Origin: Shimia sp965227725
GTDB lineage: Bacteria; Pseudomonadota; Alphaproteobacteria; Rhodobacterales; Rhodobacteraceae
Direction: 5' to 3'
Length of the DNA stretch: 64,000 bases
Assembly: GCF_965227725.1 (NCBI RefSeq)
Contig: NZ_CBDDGH010000006.1
Coordinates: 186,001-250,000 of the forward strand
This document shows positions 35,635 through 44,486 of this stretch, one piece after another; the stretch's first letter is position 1; the number at the start of each line of letters is the position of its first letter. Position numbers and translations under genes: made by a program. A model generated the notes under the pieces. It was not told the origin of the DNA, ran no database searches, and saw only the letters and a program-made list of their open reading frames with translations.

Positions 35635-36798
35635 ATGGCGGAAAGACTGACGCCCCGCGCCATTCTTGAGAAACTCGTATCTTTCCCAACGGTGTCGAGT
35701 GAAACGAATTTGCCGCTGATCGATTGGGTGGAGGCTTATCTCAAGAGCCATGGTATCGCAGCACACCGCCACCCGCATGAAACAGATCCAGACAAAGCTG
35801 CTGTTTTTGCGCATGTCGGGCCTGCGGTGGAAGGTGCCATCGTATTGTCGGGTCACACAGATGTTGTGCCGGTTGAAGGGCAGCCCTGGACCAGCGATCC
35901 CTTTGAGGTCGTTGAGCGGGACGGAAAGCTCTTTGGGCGCGGTACATGCGATATGAAGGGCTTTGACGCTTTGGCCATCTGGGCGATGGTTGAGGCGCAC
36001 TATGCCAATGTTCAGAGGCCGATCCAGCTTGCTTTGTCTTATGACGAGGAAATCGGCTGCGCAGGCGCTCCGCCGTTGATCGACAGCCTGAATGCTCACT
36101 TTCCAAAAGGGAGTGCCACAATCGTTGGTGAGCCGTCCATGATGGGCGCGGTTTCTGGGCACAAAGGCGGAGCTGGCTTCATGGTGCATATACGCGGCTT
36201 TGAGGTGCACAGTTCGCTGATGCACACCGGCGTGAATGCAATCATGTATGGTGCCAAGCTGATTGAGTGGGCTAACGAAATGAATGTCGCCAATCAGGCA
36301 AAGGCCCCTAGCGATACGGCCGCTACATTTGAGCCCCCATGGACCACTGTTCATGTTGGGGTGATCGAAGGTGGCACAGCACATAACATCACCGCGCTTG
36401 ATTGCCGCTTCGGTCTCGATTTTCGGGTTGTCCCTGGTGAGGATCATGCGTTCTGGATGTCTCAGGCACGTGCAAAGGCCGCTGAAATTGAAGCAGACAT
36501 GCGAGCGGTGGTTCCTGAAACGTACATCGAGATGACCGAGTCCTTTATGGTTCCGGCGCTGGCCCCTGAGGAGCAAGGCGAAGCGGAAGCTCTGGTGCGT
36601 CAGCTCACCGGAGACAACGCTACGCGCGTTGTCAGCTATGGCACCGAGGGAGGCCACTTCCAAGAAGCTGGCTACTCTACAGTGATCTGCGGTCCCGGCG
36701 ATATCGCGCAGGCGCATCAGCCGGATGAGTTCCTCTCCGTCGCTCAGTTTGAAGCTGGACAGCGTTTCATGGAAAAACTGATCGAAAGTTGCACCTAG
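35635..36798 (+). CDS. argE: M20 deacylase, acetylornithine deacetylase (ArgE)-like
   Basis: This 387-aa metallo-deacylase has the di-zinc motifs LSGHTDVVPV, FGRGTCDMKGF, SYDEEIGCAGA and YGTEGGHF, with the ArgE subgroup spacing. ArgE removes acetate from N-acetylornithine, but placement directly behind a peptide-transporter ATPase suggests it may hydrolyse imported N-acyl amino acids or dipeptides instead. The family call is secure and the substrate is inferred. It is encoded 4 bp after the ATPase stop and is probably translationally linked. Confidence 0.86.
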   Translation: MAERLTPRAILEKLVSFPTVSSETNLPLIDWVEAYLKSHGIAAHRHPHETDPDKAAVFAHVGPAVEGAIVLSGHTDVVPVEGQPWTSDPFEVVERDGKLFGRGTCDMKGFDALAIWAMVEAHYANVQRPIQLALSYDEEIGCAGAPPLIDSLNAHFPKGSATIVGEPSMMGAVSGHKGGAGFMVHIRGFEVHSSLMHTGVNAIMYGAKLIEWANEMNVANQAKAPSDTAATFEPPWTTVHVGVIEGGTAHNITALDCRFGLDFRVVPGEDHAFWMSQARAKAAEIEADMRAVVPETYIEMTESFMVPALAPEEQGEAEALVRQLTGDNATRVVSYGTEGGHFQEAGYSTVICGPGDIAQAHQPDEFLSVAQFEAGQRFMEKLIESCT

Positions 36799-36963
36799 TT
36801 TAAGCACGCGACGGATTGCGCGAAGTTGATGGTAATAATCGGTTAATGAAATTCAAATCTTAACCAACAGTGTAAAAACAGGGGGTGGCAACGCTTTGTA
36901 GGGGCTTGCGCGTTCTCAGATCCTGTTGATAACTTTGTCCTCGTGCCTAGTTGATGGAGTATC

Positions 36964-37785
36964 ATGCGCCACACCCTGCCAATAGCACCGCAGTTCTATG
37001 TAACCGCCCCGCAGCCTTGCCCCTATTTGGAAGGGCGCATGGAGCGAAAGCTGTTCACCGCCTTGCAAGGAGACAACGCAACGGCTCTGAACGACGCGCT
37101 TTCTCAACAGGGGTTTAGACGTTCTCAGAATGTTTTATATCGTCCTTCTTGTACGGACTGCACCGCTTGTATGTCGGCACGCATTGATGTGTCGAAGTTT
37201 CAGTCCACCAAGAGTCAGCGGCGTGCAGCACGTCGAAACGCGCATTTGATGCGTCGCGCAACGTCTCCTTGGGCAACGGAAGAGCAGTTTGAGCTGTTTC
37301 GGCGATATCTGGACACCCGTCATGCTGACGGTGGTATGGCAGACATGGATGTCTTTGAGTTTGCTGCAATGATTGAGGAAACGCCCATCCGCAGCCGCGT
37401 GGTGGAGTATACGGATCGGGAGACCGATGCCTTGATCGGTGTATGCCTGACAGACATGCTCGAAGATGGCCTGAGCATGGTGTATTCCTTCTATGATCCG
37501 GAGCAAAGTCGGGCATCACTGGGAACTTATCTGATCCTCGATCACATCGAGATCGCGCGGGAAGCGGGGCTGCCTTATGTCTATCTCGGTTATTGGGTGC
37601 CGGGCAGTGCGAAGATGGCTTATAAGGCGAAGTTCTCCGGTTTGGAGATCCACTTCGCCAATCAGTGGCATCCCATGCGGGACCCGGAGGAGTTTTCCTC
37701 TGATACTCATCCCCTGTCCACACCTCCTATCGCAGAGCAGGTTGCCAATATATCTTTGCCTGACTTGCGCGCTCACAAGTTTTGA
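36964..37785 (+). CDS. bpt: Aspartate/glutamate leucyltransferase (arginyltransferase family)
   Basis: This 273-aa aminoacyl-tRNA-protein transferase adds leucine to N-terminal Asp/Glu in the N-degron pathway. The N-terminal domain has PQPCPYLEGRMERKLF and the cysteine cluster YRPSCTDCTACMSARI. The C-terminal GNAT-like domain has STKSQRRAARRN, LGTYLILDHIEIAREAGL and YVYLGYWVPGSAKMAYKAKF. Length is standard. It is monocistronic. Confidence 0.95.
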   Translation: MRHTLPIAPQFYVTAPQPCPYLEGRMERKLFTALQGDNATALNDALSQQGFRRSQNVLYRPSCTDCTACMSARIDVSKFQSTKSQRRAARRNAHLMRRATSPWATEEQFELFRRYLDTRHADGGMADMDVFEFAAMIEETPIRSRVVEYTDRETDALIGVCLTDMLEDGLSMVYSFYDPEQSRASLGTYLILDHIEIAREAGLPYVYLGYWVPGSAKMAYKAKFSGLEIHFANQWHPMRDPEEFSSDTHPLSTPPIAEQVANISLPDLRAHKF

Positions 37786-37955
37786 GGGTGCATACAGTTC
37801 TCGAGCTACCACTCGTTTAACGTCAGCTTTGTCTAAGTTCTGACGTGTTCGCAATCGAGTAGGTGGTCTGAGGCGCGAATCTTCGCGCAAGAGCGATTGT
37901 GGTTGCTTTGACATAGAAGGAAGACTGTTCCGAAAGCACAGCGCGCATTGCCAAC

Positions 37956-37986
37956 AAAAAAACGCGGCGCCTTAGGGCACCGCGTT
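37956..37986 (-). terminator. Rho-independent terminator after rplY
   Basis: On the minus strand AACGCGG and CCGCGTT form a stem around a partly paired loop, followed by a run of T. It begins about 30 bp after the rplY stop. Confidence 0.9.
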
Positions 37987-38015
37987 CACACAGTTCGGAC
38001 AGGCCGGTGTCGTGT

Positions 38016-38645
38016 TTATTCTTCCGCTGCGGCTTCTTCGCCTTCCGCTTCTTCTTCGTTGTCTGCAGAGCGCAGGCCGGAAGGTGCGGACAGGTTGGCG
38101 ATCACGAAGTCACGGTCGATGGTTGGCTTCGCACCAGCTGGCAGGTCGATCTGGCTGATGGTGATCACGTCGCCGATCTCTTTGCCGGTTAGGTCAACAA
38201 CCAGACGCTCAGGGATGTCACCTGCGGTCACGTTCAGCTCAACTTCCGGACGCACGATGGTCAGAACGCCACCTTTTTTGATGCCCGGTGCCGCTTCTTC
38301 GTTTTCAAAGTCAACGTGGATGAACAGGTTGATTTTGGATGTGCGACGCAGGCGCAGCAGGTCGATGTGGGTCGGAAGGTCTTTCACGGTGTCACGCTGA
38401 ACACCGCGGCAGATCACGCGCACGTCTTCCTGACCTTCAACTTTCAGGTTGAAAAGCGTGGACAGGAAGCGGCCTTCTTTCAGTTTCTTGAACAGAACGT
38501 TGAAAGGGATCTGGATTGCGAAAGGTTCACCTTCGCCGCCGTAAACAACACCAGGAACAAAACCGTCGCGACGCGCTTGACGAGCGGCGCCCTTGCCTGT
38601 CCCCGTGCGTACTTCGGCGTGAAGATCAGGAATCTGACCAGCCAT
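38016..38645 (-). CDS. rplY: 50S ribosomal protein L25/general stress protein Ctc
   Basis: This 209-aa protein has the L25 5S-rRNA-binding domain followed by the TL5/Ctc C-terminal domain and an acidic tail (EEEAEGEEAAAEE). Visible segments are GKGAARQARRDGFVPGVVYG, HIDLLRLRRTSKINLFIHVD and EVELNVTAGDIPERLVVDLT. The start at 38645 follows GGAGAA. Codon bias is strong. pth, its usual downstream neighbour, is absent; a terminator follows directly. Confidence 0.96.
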   Translation of the reverse strand: MAGQIPDLHAEVRTGTGKGAARQARRDGFVPGVVYGGEGEPFAIQIPFNVLFKKLKEGRFLSTLFNLKVEGQEDVRVICRGVQRDTVKDLPTHIDLLRLRRTSKINLFIHVDFENEEAAPGIKKGGVLTIVRPEVELNVTAGDIPERLVVDLTGKEIGDVITISQIDLPAGAKPTIDRDFVIANLSAPSGLRSADNEEEAEGEEAAAEE

Positions 38646-38748
38646 ATTGCATTCTCCATAAATAAGGGTGGGGTTCCTCCAAGGCTGTAACCCCACGTGA
38701 AGTCGCGCCTATAGCGCGGATTGGCTGAAATGCAAAGGGGATTCGGGG

Positions 38749-39375
38749 CTACTCGCTGCGAAAATCGCGCAGGATGCCCCCTGCGTCTTTGACGCGGTCA
38801 TAAAGGACAAAATCATCTGGGCGCGCAGCGCGAAAGGCGGCGGCGACGTCCTCAGAAATCGGGGCTGCCACATCCGGAGATACATTTCGCAAGCCGGGCA
38901 CGATTGGCTCCTCAAATCGGGCCGATAAAAAGGCCAGCAGAAGCTCGCTCTGATCGTAAGCGAAAAGGTGATGGATGGGGACAATACCTGGGGTAAGCGA
39001 CAGAAAAGACGCTTGAGACCCTATGCCAGCTGCTTTGCTTGGAGACGGGCTGATTGCATCCATGACAAATTCGTCAAAACTGATGCCGCCATGGCTTGCC
39101 GGGTTGCCAACTCCCATACGCTCAGGGCTGCGGTACTTGTACCAGCTGCGCGCGTGGTCAATCGGGTCGCGGATCACAGCAATACGCTCGGGCTCAATGC
39201 CGTAGGTCTCGGACAAAAGCGGGGCAAGTTTGACGTGAAATTTGCCGATTGTCATATGCTTCACGCTCTTGGTGAAAATGACGTCCGCTCTTGAGCGCAA
39301 TGTGCTTTCAAATGCCGTTGAGCCGGTCTTCGGCACAGATAGAAATGCAAGATTCTGTTTGAAAAAGACAAGCAT
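38749..39375 (-). CDS. Small sulfotransferase-like protein
   Basis: This ~208-aa protein has the two PAPS-binding signatures of sulfotransferases: the 5' phosphosulfate loop LAFLSVPKTGSTAFE (Lys16, Ser19, Thr20) and the 3' phosphate segment AVIRDPIDHARSWYKY (Arg69, Ser77). It is shorter than most family members. The start at 39375 gives MLVFFKQNLAFLSVP. Its acceptor may be a cell-surface polymer, but nothing in the context shows which. Confidence 0.75.
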   Translation of the reverse strand: MLVFFKQNLAFLSVPKTGSTAFESTLRSRADVIFTKSVKHMTIGKFHVKLAPLLSETYGIEPERIAVIRDPIDHARSWYKYRSPERMGVGNPASHGGISFDEFVMDAISPSPSKAAGIGSQASFLSLTPGIVPIHHLFAYDQSELLLAFLSARFEEPIVPGLRNVSPDVAAPISEDVAAAFRAARPDDFVLYDRVKDAGGILRDFRSE

Positions 39376-39441
39376 ATACAAGACGTCCTTCTGCCCGGCC
39401 TGTTTATGACGTGCCGGGCAGCGGAATGTCAAAGCGATAGA

Positions 39442-40608
39442 TCAGGCTTGCCACCGGCCTTCGAAGTTTTCCGGGACCAAGAGGATATCGCGATCAAGAT
39501 CAGTGACATTGCGGCGTCCGCAAAGCGCCATGGAGACGTCCAGTTCTTTGTGGATCACTTCCAAAGCCTTGGTCACGCCAGCTTCGCCCATCGCTCCCAG
39601 GCCATAGATAAAGGCACGGCCGATATAGGTGCCCTTGGCCCCCAGCGCGAGCGCCTTCAGAACATCTTGCCCAGAGCGGATGCCACTGTCCAAGTGCACT
39701 TCAACCTGATCGCCCACGGCTTCCATGATGGAGGGCAGGGCTCGGATTGCGCTCAGCGCCCCGTCAAGCTGGCGGCCGCCGTGGTTGGACACGATAATCG
39801 CATCCGCGCCCACTTTCAGCGCCATCTTGGCGTCTTCGGCATCCAGAATACCCTTCAGGATCACCGGGCCGCCCCACATCTCTTTGATTTTGGCAATCTT
39901 GTCCCAATCCAGCGACGGGTCAAAGCTCTGCGCAGTCCAGGCGCCCAGATCGGCTGTGTCGGTCACGCCTTTCACATGGCCCACGATGTTGCCGAAGTTG
40001 CGACGTTTGGCGCCAAGCATTTCAATGCCCCAGCGCCATTTGGTGGCGAGGTTGGCAATCGTCGAAGGGGTCAGCTTGGGCGGGGCGGACAGGCCGTTTT
40101 TCAGGTCTTTGTGCCGCTGACCAAGGATCTGAAGGTCCAGCGTGATCACCAGTGCCGAGCATTTTGCCGCTTTTGCACGCTCGATCAGGCGGGCCACAAA
40201 ATCCTCGTCGGTCATGGTATAAAGCTGAAACCAGAACGGCTTGGTCGTGGCCTCTGCCACTTCCTCGATCGAGTTGATCGACATGGTGGACAGGGTGAAG
40301 GGCACGCCGAATTTCTCTGCGGCGCGCGCGGCTTTGATCTCGCCGTCGGCGCACTGCATTCCGGTCAGCCCAACAGGGGCCAGCGCCACCGGCATGGCCA
40401 CATCCTGACCGATCATCTGGCTCGCAGTAGAGCGCCCGGCCATATCCACAGCCACCCGCTGGCGCAGGTAGATATCGGCAAAATCAGAGGTGTTTTCCTG
40501 GAAGGTTTTCTCCGTCCAGCTGCCGGTTTCGGCATAGTCGTAAAACATGCGCGGTGCGCGGCGCTTATACAGGCGTTTGAGATCGTCAATACAGGTGATC
40601 ACGGTCAT
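39442..40608 (-). CDS. lldD: FMN-dependent L-lactate dehydrogenase
   Basis: This 388-aa alpha-hydroxy-acid oxidoreductase converts L-lactate to pyruvate. The barrel has FYDYAETGSWTEKTFQENTS, LAPVGLTGMQCADGE, the catalytic SNHGGRQLDGA, and LDSGIRSGQDVLKALALGA. Length and pattern match LldD. It is divergent from the H-NOX gene across 143 bp that contain an inverted repeat. Confidence 0.9.
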   Translation of the reverse strand: MTVITCIDDLKRLYKRRAPRMFYDYAETGSWTEKTFQENTSDFADIYLRQRVAVDMAGRSTASQMIGQDVAMPVALAPVGLTGMQCADGEIKAARAAEKFGVPFTLSTMSINSIEEVAEATTKPFWFQLYTMTDEDFVARLIERAKAAKCSALVITLDLQILGQRHKDLKNGLSAPPKLTPSTIANLATKWRWGIEMLGAKRRNFGNIVGHVKGVTDTADLGAWTAQSFDPSLDWDKIAKIKEMWGGPVILKGILDAEDAKMALKVGADAIIVSNHGGRQLDGALSAIRALPSIMEAVGDQVEVHLDSGIRSGQDVLKALALGAKGTYIGRAFIYGLGAMGEAGVTKALEVIHKELDVSMALCGRRNVTDLDRDILLVPENFEGRWQA

Positions 40609-40628
40609 GCGCTCTTAAACTCCGTAAT

Positions 40629-40649
40629 TTGGTAAATGTTCTTTACCAA
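40629..40649. promoter_or_regulatory. Inverted repeat in the lldD/H-NOX intergenic region
   Basis: TTGGTAAA and TTTACCAA are 8-bp arms around a 5-nt spacer. The repeat lies 21-41 bp upstream of lldD. A further half-like TTTACCAT occurs near 40693-40700. The TGGT...ACCA pattern recalls GntR/FadR-type operators such as those of lactate regulators, but the spacer is longer than usual. The regulator is not in the window. Confidence 0.45.
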
Positions 40650-40751
40650 TATGGCGGTATAAGCGCAACCCCCGTGCTTTCTTAGATTTTTGTTTACCAT
40701 TTGTTCGCATCATGTTCGAGTGAGTTGGTTTTGAGTTTCGCGGAGGTTGCC

Positions 40752-41297
40752 ATGAAAGGCATTGTGTTTGTTGAATTGGTTCGAATGGCTGAATCCGCTC
40801 TGGGGGAGGATGTCGTGGATGAGATTCTCGATAAAACAGAATTGGAATCCGATGGCGCATTCAGCGTTGTGGGAAACTACCCTTGCCGAGAACTGCTTAC
40901 AATCGTGGAGGCGATCGGCGCTCGGGTCAAAGTACCTGTAGAGGATTTGCATGAGCAATTTGGCCAATGGATGTTTGCCCGCTTTGTGGAAAGCTATCCA
41001 GTGTTCTTTGAGGGCAAGACTGACGGGTTCGACATGCTGGAGTCCATCGAAAATCAGGTCCATGTGGAGGTGCGCAAGCTCTACCCGGAAGTCGAGTTGC
41101 CAAGTTTTACCACGGAGCGACTTTCGGCGGATCAGTTCAAAATGGTCTACGACAGTGAGCGTCCGCTCCACCATTTCTGCAAGGGGATGATCCAATCCTG
41201 CATGGAGCATTTCCAGCAGGAAGTTGATCTTCAAATGGTGGATCGCTCGCAGGGCGGGCGCTTTACAGCAGAGTTCACACTGCAGAAAGCCGCGTGA
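40752..41297 (+). CDS. H-NOX heme nitric oxide-binding sensor
   Basis: This 181-aa stand-alone heme sensor begins MKGIVFVELVRMAESALGED. The proximal heme ligand is His104 in NQVHVEVRKLYPEVELP and the propionate-binding Y-x-S-x-R motif is YDSER (Tyr133, Ser135, Arg137). Both match NO-binding H-NOX proteins of proteobacteria. The stop overlaps the start of a hybrid histidine kinase gene by one base (TGATG), so the sensor and kinase are made together and H-NOX probably modulates the kinase in response to NO. Confidence 0.92.
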   Translation: MKGIVFVELVRMAESALGEDVVDEILDKTELESDGAFSVVGNYPCRELLTIVEAIGARVKVPVEDLHEQFGQWMFARFVESYPVFFEGKTDGFDMLESIENQVHVEVRKLYPEVELPSFTTERLSADQFKMVYDSERPLHHFCKGMIQSCMEHFQQEVDLQMVDRSQGGRFTAEFTLQKAA

Positions 41298-42703
41298 TGT
41301 TTTTACGCGAAGGCCTTGCGGCGCCAACCGAAACAGTATCGCGCCGCAGGTATAATCGGCAGATGCGTGCGCGAGAGGAGGCTGAGCATCTTCTTGAGGC
41401 AAAAAGTCGTGAACTCTATGAGGCGAACCAAAGATTGCAGAAGCTTCTAGATACCTTGGAGATCGCCGTTAAGGAACGGACCCAGGAGCTGGAAGAGGCG
41501 CGCGTCGTCGCGGAATCGGCGAACGAGGCCAAGTCCGTCTTTTTGGCCACCATGAGCCACGAAATCCGCACACCGCTCAATGGGATCTTGGGTATGGCAC
41601 AGGCCCTTCGGGACAGTGGGTTGTCAGAAGATCAGGCACAGTTGGTGCAGATCCTTCAGGACAGTGGAGGACTGCTCTTATCTCTGATCAATGATGTGCT
41701 CGATCTTTCAAAGATAGAAGCGGGCAAGCTGGAGTTTGAGGCAATTCCCTATGACTTGAGACAGCTCGGTGACGCGATGCTGCAGCACTTCCGGTTGCGC
41801 GCTGAGGAGAAGGGGCTTGCCTTTAACGTCAGCCTGTCTGAAGCGGCCAAAACGACGATAAGTGCAGACCCAATGCGGCTTCAGCAGGTTGCAGGCAATC
41901 TTCTGTCTAACGCTATTAAGTTCACGGACGTTGGGAGCGTGTCTTTGCATATAGATCTGCGGGAGACTTTGGCTCGAGGGTCTGTTCTAGTACTGCGGGT
42001 CAAAGACACTGGGCGGGGCATTTCAAGATCGCAACAGCCGAGACTGTTTCAGAGGTTCAGCCAAGCCAATGCAAGCATAACGCGCATGCATGGTGGGACC
42101 GGTCTGGGTCTCGCGATATCCCGGCATATTTGCGAGCTGACTGGTGGGTCCATTAAGTTGCGAAGCGAGGAGGGCGCGGGAGCGGAGTTTCAGGCGAATC
42201 TTCTTGTTGAAAAAGCCCTTCCACAGGGTGACGCGCGCGGTCACATCGCAGAAGGCGATCAAGCGGCCAGCTTGGCAGGGCTTCGCATACTTGCGGCTGA
42301 GGACAATCGCACCAATCAAATAGTTCTAAAACACATGCTCAAAAAGGCAGGTCCACCAAAGCTCACCATTGTCGATGACGGAGAAAAAGCCGTGCAGGAA
42401 TGGCAGCGTGGGCAGTATGATATGATCTTAATGGACATCAACATGCCGGTAATGGATGGCATGGAGGCGACACGGCGAATACGGGAACTGGAGCATGAAA
42501 ATATGCTAGAGCCTATCCCGATCATTGCTGTCAGCGCCAATGCAATGGTGCATCAGGTGGCCGGCTACCTCAATGGCGGCATGACGGGGCATGTGCCCAA
42601 GCCCATTAGCCGGGATAAACTTGTTAGTGCCATGCAAACTGCACTCGCAAAATGCCAGCGCGGGTTTGACTTACCACCCGCTGGATCACGGGCGCCGCTT
42701 TAG
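41297..42703 (+). CDS. H-NOX-associated hybrid histidine kinase
   Basis: This 468-aa cytosolic protein has an N-terminal coiled coil (about residues 20-80), the dimerisation/phosphoacceptor domain with His88 in TMSHEIRTPLNGIL, an ATPase domain (Asn205, DTGRG at 237, GGTGLGLAI at 266), and a receiver domain with EDN at 335, phosphoacceptor Asp380 (MDINMPVMDG) and Lys435. There is no membrane segment or sensor domain of its own, so input must come from a partner, evidently H-NOX. No phosphotransfer protein or output regulator is adjacent. Confidence 0.92.
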   Translation: MFLREGLAAPTETVSRRRYNRQMRAREEAEHLLEAKSRELYEANQRLQKLLDTLEIAVKERTQELEEARVVAESANEAKSVFLATMSHEIRTPLNGILGMAQALRDSGLSEDQAQLVQILQDSGGLLLSLINDVLDLSKIEAGKLEFEAIPYDLRQLGDAMLQHFRLRAEEKGLAFNVSLSEAAKTTISADPMRLQQVAGNLLSNAIKFTDVGSVSLHIDLRETLARGSVLVLRVKDTGRGISRSQQPRLFQRFSQANASITRMHGGTGLGLAISRHICELTGGSIKLRSEEGAGAEFQANLLVEKALPQGDARGHIAEGDQAASLAGLRILAAEDNRTNQIVLKHMLKKAGPPKLTIVDDGEKAVQEWQRGQYDMILMDINMPVMDGMEATRRIRELEHENMLEPIPIIAVSANAMVHQVAGYLNGGMTGHVPKPISRDKLVSAMQTALAKCQRGFDLPPAGSRAPL

Positions 42704-42738
42704 CGTCGACGGACCTCGGTTTGGGGCAAGAGAGACGC

Positions 42739-44322
42739 CTAAATGGTCTCGACCTTACCTGAGTAAACTTCGACGATATGCTTGTCCGCCATCTGTGTAA
42801 GTTCGCCAATTTCCGCCATTTGATCGCGCGACAAAAGTGGCGCGTCAGAGGAATTCTCTATTGCGGAAAGGGCTTTTTCGCGAGCAAACTCAAAGGCTGC
42901 CTTGCGATCGCCAGCTTCATAATCGTCGCGGCCAACGCGTTGGAACACATCTGGGGTAAACTGTTCTCGGCAGCCTGAAACTGTATGGTCGCTATCCAGA
43001 AAATGCCCGCCAACGGGGACCTTCAGCATCTCGTCAAAATTCAGCGCCGCATCCGAGATGTCTGGAACACGCAACAGGCGCCGTGCCATCCCGCCGATTT
43101 CATTGTCCAGCACCGCCTGAACTGGGCAAAATACGGTAGCGCACTCAAGCTGACCGATCCCTCCCAAGATGTCTGCGCCGGACAGGGCTACGGTTTGCAT
43201 CAGCATGGCCCGCTCCGCCATGGATTGGTGGTCTGAATCTGGCGTGTCGGACCCGGAGCCGTAGGTGTGCGCCATTAGTCCGAAGCCATACTTTACGAGT
43301 TGGATTGACAGAGATGCTGCTTGCATCGCTTCTACAGAAGATTGCAGGGCGCTTCCGGTGCGCATATCAAGCGCAAACATCAGCGGGGTTGCAATGATTG
43401 GCAGGCCCGGTGAAAGCACATGTGCCATGGTGATCATGCCAACAACTTCCGCAACTGCCATCACAGCCAGTGCTGCCGGGGAAAGGGGTGCGGTACCGCC
43501 AGCACTTGGCAGCGAGCAGGCGTGAACGGGCACACCATATCTGCCGCAAGCTATAATCACCTCCGTGTCCATGTACTTGAACTCAAGTGGCGAGAATGAA
43601 CAGGTGATCGTGCTGGTTGACGGGTTGGCGCGCAGCGCTTCTTCTCCACCTGCCGCAATCGCAGCGATCTTCAGCAGGTAGTCGATATTTTCCTCCTGGT
43701 AAGGCTGCATCCAAACGTGCTTTTGGGTGCGCGCGGTGATGGTTGCATAGGAGTGAATATCCGCTGTGACCTCAGGAACGCCATGCACAAAGGGGTGGGC
43801 AATAAATCCGACCTGATTGAGAGTATTGGCAACCGCTGTGATCTCTTTAACCGCGGTGAGATCCATATTGCGATAGCTCGCGTCGCGCGGGTCGACATAC
43901 CCGTGGGCTCCCGTGCCAGTACGTAGAATGAAACCCTGATCCATGCGAGGTACAGTGAGATCAAACGATCTGTCCTTGCCCGCAAGGCGACAGGATTTTG
44001 GCGTCGCAGCCAAAGCTTCTTGGACCATTTCGCGCGGCATTCGCAGGCGCCCGGCTTCGCGGCCTTCTCGCGCGCCAGCTTTCACAAGGGTCTCTCGTGC
44101 CAACGGATGCACAATCATGACGCCGTATTCTGAGAGGAGATCAAGAACCCGCTCTTTCAGCGTCTCCATGCGATCGCTGTCGAGAAAACCAAAACCCGCG
44201 CGAGGCCCGATGGTGTGCTCCAAACTGAAGGCATCCGCAGAGGCCCTGCTGACGGGCGGGGACTTGCGGCCGCGGCGCTTGCGCGTTCTGGGGGTGGGGG
44301 ATGTGTTTTGGTCGACGGGCAT
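42739..44322 (-). CDS. Trimethylamine methyltransferase MttB superfamily protein (non-pyrrolysine)
   Basis: This 527-aa protein has the MttB-type barrel: FILRTGTGAHGYVDPRD, MQPYQEENIDYLL, HACSLPSAGGTAPLSPAALA, MRTGSALQSSVEAMQAA and QLECATVFCPVQAVLDNEI. The frame has no internal amber codon, so it belongs to the non-pyrrolysine group whose characterised members demethylate quaternary amines to a corrinoid protein. No corrinoid protein or reactivase is nearby. A perfect AAGGAGG precedes the start at 44322. The N-terminus is Lys/Arg-rich. Substrate unknown. Confidence 0.87.
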   Translation of the reverse strand: MPVDQNTSPTPRTRKRRGRKSPPVSRASADAFSLEHTIGPRAGFGFLDSDRMETLKERVLDLLSEYGVMIVHPLARETLVKAGAREGREAGRLRMPREMVQEALAATPKSCRLAGKDRSFDLTVPRMDQGFILRTGTGAHGYVDPRDASYRNMDLTAVKEITAVANTLNQVGFIAHPFVHGVPEVTADIHSYATITARTQKHVWMQPYQEENIDYLLKIAAIAAGGEEALRANPSTSTITCSFSPLEFKYMDTEVIIACGRYGVPVHACSLPSAGGTAPLSPAALAVMAVAEVVGMITMAHVLSPGLPIIATPLMFALDMRTGSALQSSVEAMQAASLSIQLVKYGFGLMAHTYGSGSDTPDSDHQSMAERAMLMQTVALSGADILGGIGQLECATVFCPVQAVLDNEIGGMARRLLRVPDISDAALNFDEMLKVPVGGHFLDSDHTVSGCREQFTPDVFQRVGRDDYEAGDRKAAFEFAREKALSAIENSSDAPLLSRDQMAEIGELTQMADKHIVEVYSGKVETI

Positions 44323-44413
44323 GTGTTCCTCCTTCAGGTCTGTAGAGCCAGGACCGTTAGGGCACACACCGATTTAGCTCACTGCCTGCCGACTTGAGCA
44401 AAGCCAGAATAGC

Positions 44414-44429
44414 GGGGGCTTAGGCCCCC
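44414..44429 (-). terminator. GC-rich hairpin after trpA
   Basis: Stem GGGGGC / GCCCCC with loop TTAG lies 58 bp beyond the trpA stop. A T run occurs only on the plus-strand side, so intrinsic termination on the minus strand is uncertain. Confidence 0.5.
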
Positions 44430-44486
44430 ACCAAGATTTTTATTGCGTCAATTGAGGCCTGAAGATTTGCGGCCTAGAAGGGTGGG

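Noticed and set aside
35611..36807. A 398-codon minus-strand frame opposite the ArgE-like gene
   Set aside because: It mirrors the coding frame of a clear M20 deacylase and has no recognisable domain.
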